64,000 nucleotides of DNA from positions 186,001-250,000 of the forward strand of contig BDSL01000068.1 of assembly GCA_003116995.1 (NCBI GenBank), read 5' to 3'. Position 1 is the stretch's first letter. Every line of letters starts with the position of its first letter. Below are positions 1 to 9,525 of the stretch, one piece after another. Below the pieces are notes generated by a model. That model was not told the DNA's origin and searched no databases. It worked only from the letters and a program-made list of their open reading frames with translations. The DNA is from Yamagishiella unicocca. Its lineage: Eukaryota > Chlorophyta > Chlorophyceae > Chlamydomonadales > Volvocaceae. Made by a program: the position numbers and the translations under genes.

Positions 1-188
1 CACGGCCACGCCACTGCCAAAACACACTCCCTTCTTTTGCCCTTCCCCTTCCCCCTCCCCGTCCCCCTCTCACCCCCTCCTGTCGCTGTCCGCCGACCAT
101 GCGCCCACTATCTTGTCGTTTTTCGTGTCACCGGTTTCACACCACCCCCTCCTCTCCCCCCCCCTCCCACCCAAAATGCCGCCCGCAG

Positions 189-3100
189 GCGGCCCCCACG
201 CCAACCACCTGCAGTTGCGGGGCAACGCGCCCCTCTACGTCTACTCCACTGTCCCACTGGCCGCCTCCAACGGCGCGCCGCTGCCGGGACCCAACCCTGG
301 AGCGGGGGGTTACTCGCTGGCGCTGAACGACCGCCAGGTGTGGGGGCGGGGGGTGGGGTGGGGGTACAATAAAAGAACCGGTAACGCGACTGGGGTGTGT
401 GTGTTGGGGGGTTGTTGTAAAAACCGTTTTACGCGACGGGACAGGATAGTTGGGGGGGGCGCAGCAGCGGGGAGGGCAGGGAGAGAGGGATGCGCGGGTC
501 CACTGGCTGGAGTCCGTTTGACGTACTGGCCATGTCGTACGTGTCAGATGTCAGATGTCAGGTGCCAGGTTCGGCACTGATCGTGCCCGCATCAATGTAT
601 ATCTGCCGGTGCTGGCGCGGGACCGGTGCACCTCGCTTCCGGTGTACGGCACGTTACACCGGCCCCAGCACGACGGTCCACAGCACGCGAAACACAACAC
701 TCGCCCCCGCCCCGGGGCCTCCCCTAACCTCCCCCGGGCCGCCGGTCCCCGCCCGCAGGTGCTGCTGCTCCCCAGCTTCCGCGACTTCCCCTCCACCGCC
801 CTGACCCTGGAGTTCTGGATGACAAGCACCGACCGGTGCCGGCCCGGAGTGCCCTTCAGCTACGCTGTGGGGGACTACAACCAGGGCGACAACGCCTTCC
901 TGCTCTTCAACTACAACAGCTGGTGGGGACGGGTGGTGGGCAGTGATGCTGCGGGCGCTGGCTGGAACGTGTGGATTGCCGTACGTTGTGTTTTTATTGC
1001 TGTTTTTATGTGGCGATCCGAATCCGAAACCCTGAACTGCGAAATACCCGAAAACACAAAAACACGGAAGTTACAAAAAGAACCGGAAACCCGAAAAAGA
1101 AATTCGCTTCGCTCATCTACAGGGGGGTGTCGGTGATGGAGGACGAGGGCCGGCTGTCCGACCACCAGAGCGGCGTCGCCGTCACCGACGGCCACTGGCA
1201 CCACGTGGCGGTCACGTGGGACAGCGCCACCGGCGCCGTACGATTGTACGACAACGGCCGCCAGGTGTGGCAGGCCACGCGCAGCGCGGGCAAGTCCATT
1301 CCCTCAGGCGGCACGCTGGTCATCGGGCGCGAGCAGGTGGGACCGGCCTGGGGGTTTCGAGGAAGACCCGTGGGTGCCAGAAAAAACCGTTTAGAACAGA
1401 CGTGCTGAGATGCATGCTGGAGAACTGGGTTTGGGTTGGGGAACTGGCCTGGGGGCGGGGGGGTAGGAGGGGAGGCCCCCGGGGGGCCGGGGGGAGGATG
1501 GTTGGCGAGGAGGCTCCGGGGGAGGGGAAGGGAGGCTTGGGAACGCTGTCTAGTAGTAGCTGTTACAGTGGGTTACAGTGGGTTACAGTGGCAGCCTTGA
1601 TGTGTTTTGCTGTTTGCGTGGGAGGGACACACATACAATGCTGGAGGCTGGAGGCTGGAAGGTTGCTTGTTCAGGCTCAACCCGTCGGCAGGCTGCCCGT
1701 GCCGCTGCGGTCCGGTTGTGATACCGGCCTCGGCCCCTCCCTTGACCCTGGGGGGGCCGCACGCGCCCACTTGTCCGACGTCTTTCCACACCCAACGTCT
1801 CAGGACTGCAAGGGCGGCTGCTTCGACAGCGCGGCGGGCGCGACGGGCAACGTCAGCCCCGACAAGAAGCAGGAGTACGGCGTGCAGGTACGACGGTACG
1901 GCAGACGCCGAGCCGCGGGGCCGCATCAGCTTCCTGCGTGCTGCTCTCATAAGGCGCTGGTTGCGAGGGTGTTGCATTCGGCGAGTGTCGGCTGCCGCGC
2001 TGCGGCCGCGTGCCTCTTCCCCTCGTTCCCTCCCCTCCACACACACACACACACACACACCTGTCCACGGCCCCCCCCCACACACGGGCTTTCCTCACCA
2101 CCACCCCCTATGTCGTGCAACCTGGTCTTACTGCCACCCTCTCCACGGGCCCGCCCCCTCGTCCCGGTCCTCGCAGGATTTCACCGGGGTCATCGAGGAG
2201 ATGCGGCTGTGGAGTGTGGTGCGCAGCCCGGAGGAGATCAAGCGAGGCATGGACGCGGATGACGGGCGGGGACCAGGTGGGAGGGGGCCTGGTGGGGCTG
2301 AGGGGTTAGGGAGGGGTGGGGCTGAGGGGTTAGGGAGGGGTGGGGCTGAGGGAGGAGGGGCGTGACGGGTTTGGTGTTGGTGTTGAGGCGGTGACGGTGG
2401 GAGATCTAACTCTCTATCTAGTGAAGGGAAGAAGACGGAACGGTCAAAAGGGAGCTTTGCCGCAATTACTGTAGGCGTGTGCCGCTTTTTCATTGCCTTG
2501 TGTACATGCTTGCCACGTACGTGTGTGGCGGGTGTCATGTGTATGTGCCGTGGGGAGCCCCGGGGTTCCCCAGCTCTCCTCCCCAGCACTCCCCCTCCGT
2601 GGTGGCAGTAGGCTGACGGAGCAGCGCCTGCCTCACCCACCTGCCAGTCCGCGCCCCCACCATCTGCCCGATGGTTCTACCTCTTGGTCTGGAACCCACT
2701 GTAACCGTTACAACAACAACCATCTGATTGCCCCCCCCCACCGCCATCATTGTCCCCACCACCACCACCATTGCCCCCATCTCCACCACCTTGTCCGATG
2801 GCCCTCCCTGGATAGTCTGGGGCCCACCCACCGTTGCAGTTACTACTACTACCATTGCTCTTGTCTTCCCCCCGATGGACCGTCGCGCCCCCCCACTCCA
2901 GGCGGCTTCGATCACCCCGGTGTGGATCCCTCCTCCCCCGGCCTGGTGTCGTACTGGCGGTTCGACGAGGGCTCGGGCTACAAGGTGAAGGACGCCACCG
3001 GCCGGGGCCACGACCTGGTGATGCTGCAGGAGCCGCACTGGGTGGTGAGCGGGCGGGGACTCGAACTGGGGTTTGGGTTTGGGGTTTTAGGGTTTTAGGG

Positions 3101-4697
3101 GTTACGCCAGGGTTGGGAGTAGGTGGCTGCTGCTGTACGACCTCCGGCCGACAAGTCGGCGGCTGGAGGGGTCTCCGGGTTCCAACAGCTCCCTCCGCAC
3201 GGACCACCCTTCCACACCACGTGGCTCCACTCACATATCCGCGCCCTTGCCCGCGCCCGCACCCCCAGGTGACGCGCTGGCTGAGCAGCTGCGGCAACGC
3301 CGTGGTGGAGGGCGCCGAGGAGTGCGACGACGGGGACCTAACCGACGGCGACGGTTGCTCGTCCAACTGCCGGGTGGAGCCCGGCTGGGTGTGCACCGGC
3401 ACCCGCTCGCAATGTGTACGGACAGACGCACCCCGACCCGGACCCGCCCCCGGACCCGCCCCCGCCCCGGCACCACAGCCACCCGCACCGCAGCCGCAGC
3501 CGCCACAGCCACAGCCGCAGCCGCAGCCGCAGCCGCAGCCGCAACCGCCGGTGCCGCCGGCGGTGCCGTCGGGCGGAGGCGGCGGGCAAACGGACGCCGC
3601 CAGCGGCGGCGGGCGGAGCGCACAAACGCGCAGCAGCACGGGGCTGGTGGTGGGCCTTATCGTGGGCGGCGCTGTGCTGGCGGTGCTGGTGGGGGTGGCG
3701 GTCGCCTCCAGGCACGCACTGGGTGGCGCTTTCGCGCAGGTGGGGTGACCGCGGGAGGGAAGTCGGGAATGACCCCAGCCGTTTCATAATTAAGATATCG
3801 GATGCTGCTGCTGACTAGAATTTGGGGGACCAGAGCAGACCCTTGCGTAGTTTTGGTGGGGCGAGTTGGGTGAGAAGCCGGGCCGTGAGGCTGCTGGAAG
3901 GAGGGGGCGCGATGGGGGGGTTGGCATATAGACCGGCTACACGGCATAGGTATAATAGCTGGCGCGATGGGGGGGTCTGGAGGCGGGGTTGGGATGGGGT
4001 GGGTGCGATGCCTAACCTCGGGGCCTCTCTCGGTTGCTAGATCATCATTTTATTCCCTGCCTCCCGCCTATCCCGCCTGTCTGCGGCCGCCCCTCCCGCT
4101 GTGATTCCGCCGTCCTGCCCGGAGCCCCGGCCTCTTGCTCGCCCCTTCTAAAACCCTTCTAGAACCCGTGAGCCCTAAAACCCTAAAACCTCAAACCCTT
4201 GATCCCTCCTGTTTCCCCTCCCCCCTTCCCCCGCTGCTGCCCCCATGACCCGCTGCGCAGGTCCCCCGGGCGCTTCACTCCCTCCACGAAGCCCTCGCTC
4301 AGCGGCTGCCCCTCCCTAGAGCCCTGCGCTCGCGGCTGGGGCCAGAATACAACCCGCTGGTGGTGAACCCGGAGGTGGGTGCGGCTGCAACCTCGCCGAC
4401 ATTGTCCGCATTGACATACCCGCACGCCAAATCCCCATCTAAAGCGCACGTGCTCTGATCTCGACCTTGATCTCGATCTTGCGCACGGCTGCCGTACAGG
4501 AGATGGACATGTCCCCCGAGTTCATCAGCTCCACACCCCCCAGGGCGAGTCCCGGCCACCCGGGCGGCTACTACCCGCTGGGTGGCGGCTCGGGGGTGGT
4601 GGCGGGAGGGGGCGGCGGCGGCGGCTGGATGGCACCGGCACCACCCACACCCACACCGGCTGCCCGGGGGGCGGGCGGTGGAGGCACGCCCGTCTAG
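189..4697 (+). CDS. LamG-like / DUF4215 type I membrane protein, 5' partial
   Basis: Nine exons join in phase: 189-337, 759-970, 1123-1336, 1804-1887, 2177-2276, 2902-3044, 3269-3739, 4261-4374, 4500-4697 (TAG). The first four and the sixth encode a concanavalin A-like (LamG) fold, with motifs such as ALTLEFWM, GHWHHVAVTWD, ARLYDNG-like VRLYDNGRQ and GLVSYWRFDEGSG. Exon 7 opens with a Cys-rich module (CGNAVVEGAEECDDGD...DGDGCSSNC...GWVC) typical of DUF4215, then a stalk rich in Pro, Ala and Gln, then one hydrophobic span (TGLVVGLIVGGAVLAVLVGV), then a Gly/Pro-rich tail. The expected role is a surface glycan- or protein-binding receptor or adhesin, inferred from domains only. No signal peptide is seen: position 189 follows a pyrimidine-rich CAG acceptor, so the N terminus probably lies left of the window. 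An ATG at 176 is an alternative start but would leave the protein without a signal peptide. Confidence 0.75.
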
Positions 4698-6751
4698 GCG
4701 GGGACATGCATGCTGCTGAGTCCAGGTGGCCTGGAAATGGACACGGTATGGCATGGTAGCAGTGGCGAGCATGAGAGGATAAGCCCGTAGCGGGGGCGGG
4801 CAGCCGGGGGAGGTTGTGTGTGCCGGTTGCGCGCCTTGGGCATCCGGTGGAGGGTTACAGGAAAGAACCGGTGTGTCTGTGTGTGTGTGGGGGGGGGGGG
4901 TTACAATAATAGACCCGATAATGTGTGTGAGTGGGGGGGTACTGAGCGGCCGAGCAGGGCAGCGAGGTAAGGGGTAGATGTGGCCTCGCAGCTAGGGCTG
5001 CGGAGGCGCTGGGAAAGCGGTGGAGGCTGCCGTAGTGGACGTAGGTAGCAGGTAGATGAGTCTGCTGGTGGTAATCAGTGCGGGGTCTCGTAGCCAGCCA
5101 GACGAGCGGCTCAGATGAGCAGGCGGCCAGGCGGGCAAGTGCCTAACACCGCCGTCATACGGGCAGGCGGCAGATGTTGGTCGCCAAGCGTTGTGGTTGG
5201 GTTGGTCATGACGGCGGCGCGGGCCCCCCGTTGCTCAGGGGGGTGACGCGGCCTCCGAATACACGTGCTGCCCTGCTGGCTAGGTAGTGTGCATGGGCGC
5301 ATGGGCTCACAGGACTGCATGGCCGCCACCGCCACCGCAGCCCCTCCTTTGGCCCTAGCGAGAGCCATGCAGCTGGGGGCCTGTCCACGATGATATGGTG
5401 CTGCGGAGCTGGTCTAGTTGTGGGTGCGGCGGCAATGACGACGCGCGTGGTTTCGGGGCGGGATGCCGCCGTGGTGCGAGGCCGGTTGGACGGTGGACGC
5501 ACCCGCGCTGCCAGCAGCGGCAGCAGCAGCAGCAGAAGCCAGGTGGGCAATGGGTGCGACTGCAGCGACGGCGCCGCTCCGCTTGCGGCTGTCACAAGCT
5601 CACAGGTTAAAGGCGCCTCGCCTGTAAGTCTCGCATCTGGCTCGTGTCACGTACGGCGTCCCACGCCCCAAGCCCTGCGGATGACGCCCAGCCTTCGGCT
5701 GTGCACGTGATCGGTTGGGCCGTGCGGATACCGGGCATGCAGACGCCTACTTCCGTTACTTGGCTGCCCCTGCCCTGCCCCGATCCTGACCACACGGGTT
5801 TTCCTTGCAATGCCCCGCGAAAGCCGAACTAGCGACACAGCGGCCAGTCTACCGTATGTCCGTACCACTACCAGCGCACGTGATCCGCCCAGGGCGGGGC
5901 GACTTGCAAGACTGGCTTCGGGCGAGGGCTGCCCCGGGGTCTCCCCGGGTCGTACGACGCCTGCCTGCTGCCTGCAGGCTAGCTAGCTGGGGGACACCAA
6001 CAGCGGCTCATGCCGTCCTGCGTCTCCTGCGTCCCGCGCCACGTCTTGTTTGCGATGCGTGGTCAGCAGGGGGTGTTATAAGAGAACCCGCGAATCCACG
6101 GCCGACAACCGGGGGGCATGTGTGTGTGTGTGCTTGTGTCTACCGGTGTGTGTTTGTGATTGTGTGCTGCGCGCCCTTATGTTACAGCTTCAGCACTGCA
6201 TGGCGGGGTTGAGGGTTTCAGCTGGCTGGCCGCAGGAGCCCGACGTCGCATAAGGCCCCCCGCGGCGCCTTCCCGCTCCCCCCCGGGAGCTGACCGGCCT
6301 CAGCGCTACTGCGAGGGCAGGAGCACGGGTGCAGCACCGGGAGCACTACTACATACTACCACTCGCCCACTTGGACCAGACCGCCACTCGTTACCGGTTC
6401 ACTTCACTCCTACCTATCACCACCCCAGCCTTGCCCTCGCCCTCCAAGGAGAGGTGACGGGGCCCCCAAAAGCAAGACCTCTCCAAACCCCTCCACACAG
6501 CTGCTTTCCTGCCCGCTCGTGTCCGTGCATCATGTCATCGCACACCATCGGCATCGCCATCATCATTGTTATCACTATCATCACCAATCGACACCGCTCG
6601 ACCATCTGTCACTGGCGCCTGGCATTAGCAGCGGCAGAAGCAGCAGCCGGTTCTCCGACCTCGGGAGCCGCAGCCGAGCGCCCGTCGCAGCCCTCGACGG
6701 AGCAGCCGCAAGCACCAGGGGTTCGTGTGAGGCACGCGCGGAGGGGTTGCG
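4698..6751. other. Intergenic stretch, no supported gene
   Basis: This holds the 3' flank of the LamG gene and of the secreted protein on the other strand. ORFs on both strands are short, low-complexity and lack phase-consistent splice partners. A Ser/Arg-rich stretch in one plus frame at about 6600-6730 looks mildly protein-like but I cannot join it to anything. GT-rich simple sequence lies at 4860-4930 and 6115-6160. A short repeat ending in GCGAATCCACGGC (about 6086-6105) recurs at 6890-6950. Confidence 0.5.
6182..6186 (-). terminator. Candidate polyadenylation signal TGTAA for the small secreted protein
   Basis: TTACA on the plus strand is TGTAA on the minus strand, the usual green-algal signal. 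It lies about 570 bases after the stop codon. This is a five-base match and could be chance. Confidence 0.3.
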
Positions 6752-8228
6752 TCACCCGCCCAGGCACTCATCGAGCGCCCGGTCGACCGTCACTGCCGGT
6801 GCCAGGAACGAGTCGGCGATGGCCTTGTACTGGGGCACCTGCAGGCCTGTGGAGGGTGAATGGTGGGAACCGAGTGGGGGTAAAGGATAAATCCGCAAAT
6901 CCACGGCGAACCGAGTGGGGGTAAAGAATAATCCGCGAATCCACGGCGAACCTAGTGGGGGGTGAGGAGAGGACGAGGGGGCGCCCGGCGCAGCCTCGGC
7001 GCACGCAGCACCGGAACCCACGAAGCCGTCATCAGCATGCGTGCATCGAGGCCGCCGCAGCTGCCCCGCTGTGCCTTCAGATGAGCCATCACGCATATAG
7101 CTACACCATCACCCTCCCCCACCACCAGCGTCATGCGGCGAACTGCCGGTGTTCCTCCTCTGTTGCAATTGCGCAGTTCACAGCGGGTCAGTCCACAAGG
7201 AGCTCCGCCCGCACATGTAAGTTGCGAGCTGCACGCGAACGCGAGCAGGTGATGGCCCATGCGACAGCAAGACAAGCAGGTGATGGCCCATGAGACAGCA
7301 AGACAAGCAGGTGATGGCCCATGCGACAGCAAGCCAAGCAGGCAGCGGCGGCGCGCAGTCGCCCTCTCATCGCACTGGCTTACAATCGCCGTACGGTACG
7401 AAGGGCGCCATCTTGAGGCAGCAGGCGGGGGGAATGGGGGTGGTGCTGGCGCACTCCTTGAAGGCGGCTACGGTGGGATCAGCCTGCAGCTGCATGGCAA
7501 TCTGGCACCGAGCGTCGTCCATGGCTGGCGGAGGGGTTGCGGTGGAGGGGAGGGGGGGGGCATAAAAAACGGGAGGAGGGGGGGCCGTAGTTTGGGGGCC
7601 AGGGCAGGTAGTTGGAGCCGGAGGGGGGTCAGGCCCGGTGTCACGGTAGGCATTATCTCCATGCGATGTGGGTGCACGGCTGAAACGGATAAGGCTGTCA
7701 GGGCAACAGCCGCGGGGGTGGGATGCTGCTGGACAGAGTGGGGTGGAGTTTGCGGTGGGGTGAGTCCCGCAAGGCGACTGCGAAGCCAAGACGTCGTACG
7801 CGACGAGGGGCGAGTTGGGGCTGTTGGGCAGGGACACAGTGCATGCCAGGAAGAGCGGTAAAAGGGGCGAGAGCTCCGGTTGTGCCTCGTTGCTGAGTGC
7901 GATGCATGCACAGACGACGAGACAGACAGTACGTCTCCGCAACAGCAGGGCAGACAACTGTTGTTCGCGGGCAGTGGTGAACATAGCTGCGTTCGGGGGT
8001 TTGCCTGGCGGGGTGGAGCGTGTGCGCAGACGCCGCACCCGGGCTTGCCATGGCTGTAGCGTGGCGCCTGCCATTTGTACGCCCCGCTGCCGCTGCCCCG
8101 CACCCCTTACCACAACCGCAGCGCTCACCGGCAACCTGGCGCCCGCTCAATGCCACAATGGCGACTAGCGCCAAGGCCACAGCGCTCCATATCGCCACCA
8201 CGCGACAGCTGGGTTTGAGGCACGCCAT
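6752..8228 (-). CDS. Small secreted cysteine-rich protein, 111 residues
   Basis: Three exons join with matching phases: 8228-8129, 7524-7384, 6846-6752 (TGA). The N terminus has MACLKPSCR, then a hydrophobic run (VVAIWSAVALALVAIVALSG) and AxA-like residues just before the mature region, so a signal peptide is likely. The mature part has Cys in the order C-x17-C-x9-CC-x11-C, with a final C near the end (DECLGG). That order recalls plant lipid-transfer/seed-storage helical folds, but the spacing is not standard and the CxC pair is missing, so I do not assign it. Splice sites are good: GTGAGC and GTAAGC donors and CAG acceptors. The two introns (about 600 and 540 bases) are each longer than the whole coding sequence. 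Function is unknown; extracellular or wall location is inferred. Confidence 0.72.
7245..7340. repeat. 31-base tandem repeat, three copies
   Basis: Three near-identical units contain the core GGTGATGGCCCATGCGACAG followed by CAAGACAAG. They lie in the second intron of the small secreted protein. Copies differ at one or two bases. Confidence 0.85.
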
Positions 8229-8598
8229 GTCTGGAATGTGGGAACAGTTAGAAGCCCCTTGTTTGCCGCTCTATCCAAATCCGTAACGAGTGTGCTGCAA
8301 ATTCGTGTTCCATGTGCAATTGTGAAAGCATATAATGCCGGCGAAGGCGCCGCGCGCAGATTCGTCGAAAGGCGACATTTCAGCACTGCCCCAAATGAAA
8401 GGAGGACGCTTGACAGGTGGCTGTAGATCTTTGGAGGTGCCACTGATGATGTACGCCTACGTATGCCAAAGAATTGTCACAGCATGGTCTTTCCTCAACA
8501 CACCGTACTTCCAGGGAGGGCTTTGCGTTGCAAGAAAACGCGGGGTCCTCCCCTCCTAACCCTCCTTTTCCTGCGTGCATTTAACCCCTGCGGTAAAA
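8229..8598. promoter_or_regulatory. Divergent upstream region shared by the secreted protein gene and eL38
   Basis: The two start codons point away from each other and are 370 bases apart, so promoters and both 5' leaders must fit here. I see no convincing TATA box. The region is less GC-rich than the flanking exons, which fits a promoter. Confidence 0.5.
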
Positions 8599-9271
8599 AT
8601 GGTGAGCTAGGCAACTCCATGTAACACTGCGCACCTGCGCCGCCCTCTTCAGCAACTAGAGGATGTAACATTTGTTCCTGCCCGACTGCGCGCAGCCGAA
8701 GCAGATTCACGAGATCAAGGACTTCTTGCTGACCGCTCGTCGCAAAGACGCGCGGTCGGTCAAGATAAAGAAGACCGGCAGCGTGACCAAGTTCAAGGTT
8801 CGCTGCTCCAAGTACCTGTACACCCTGTGCGTGGCTGACTCGGACAAGGCGGATAAGCTCAAGCAGTCCCTGCCTCCTGGTGAGCAGCTTCAGACACGAA
8901 AGCGGAGCCCAACGCGTGGGTGCGGCCAGGGCGGCGGATTCCGCGCCGTCACTTTCGCTCACGGCGACCAACTCAGCCGAACTACAGCTGCTTGCGAGTG
9001 AACTTTATCTGGTTATATTTAGGGCACCTACTGGCGTCTTCAGCAAGCCCGTACCATGCAGACCCACCGTGGCAGCAATCCGCAGCGCCTGGCACGTAGG
9101 AACGTAGAAGGCTATTATAACTTCCTGCCGTTATGACGTCGTTACGTGGTGTGTATATTTAGCCTGCGGTCGGGCGGGTATGGGTCCTGAACCACTTGGC
9201 TTTCCTAACACCACACCCGTTGCCCCGACACTTCGCCCCTCATTGCAGGCCTGTCCGTCCAGGACATCTAA
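8599..9271 (+). CDS. RPL38: 60S ribosomal protein eL38
   Basis: Three coding exons, 8599-8601, 8696-8879 and 9249-9271 (TAA), give a 69-residue protein, the usual length for eL38. Exon 2 carries the family core ([20 protein letters not shown], then [14 protein letters not shown] and [10 protein letters not shown]) and exon 3 ends LSVQDI. The protein is part of the large subunit of the cytosolic ribosome. The first coding exon is only the ATG, immediately followed by a GTGAGC donor; exon 2 starts with Pro-Lys-Gln after a GCGCAG acceptor. This arrangement is required because no in-frame ATG precedes the conserved core. A TGTAA signal lies 31 bases after the stop. It diverges from the secreted protein gene and converges with the armadillo-like gene. 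Confidence 0.96.
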
Positions 9272-9301
9272 GCAATGTGCTAGCAACCCGGGGAGTACGA
9301 A

Positions 9302-9306
9302 TGTAA
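9302..9306 (+). terminator. Polyadenylation signal TGTAA of the eL38 gene
   Basis: TGTAA lies 31 bases downstream of the eL38 stop codon, in the position expected for the Chlamydomonas-type signal. A short 3' UTR fits a compact ribosomal protein gene. Confidence 0.55.
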
Positions 9307-9480
9307 CGCAGGACGTGAGCTGGCTCCCTCTCGGTTCATACTTTCGCACGGCACGGAGGGAATCAGGGAATCGCGGCCTGGCGTTAGCTGGCTGTCAGGC
9401 GCACACACGGCAGCGCAGTCGCTGGAGCTGCAGACGGGAGCAGGTGTCACTTATTCCAGCCAGGCGAGGGAGGTGTTGTG

Positions 9481-9485
9481 TTACA
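9481..9485 (-). terminator. Candidate polyadenylation signal TGTAA of the armadillo-like gene
   Basis: TTACA on the plus strand, about 40 bases after the minus-strand stop at 9526. Together with the eL38 signal at 9302 it would leave the two converging transcripts without overlap. Confidence 0.4.
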
Positions 9486-9525
9486 AGTTCCAGCCAGGCG
9501 AGCAGCGTGTGCATCTCAGAGCGCA

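Noticed and set aside
176..178. ATG as the true start of the LamG protein
   Set aside because: It lies in a pyrimidine-rich tract directly before a good CAG acceptor and would give a membrane lectin without a signal peptide.
2677..3639. Minus ORFs with Gly-Cys or Ala-Val repeats at the LamG gene
   Set aside because: Antisense of the Pro/Gln-rich stalk; low-complexity frames carry no independent evidence.
7367..8134. Minus ORF of 255 codons over the small secreted protein gene
   Set aside because: Only its last 47 codons are exon. The rest is the first intron, which happens to stay open.
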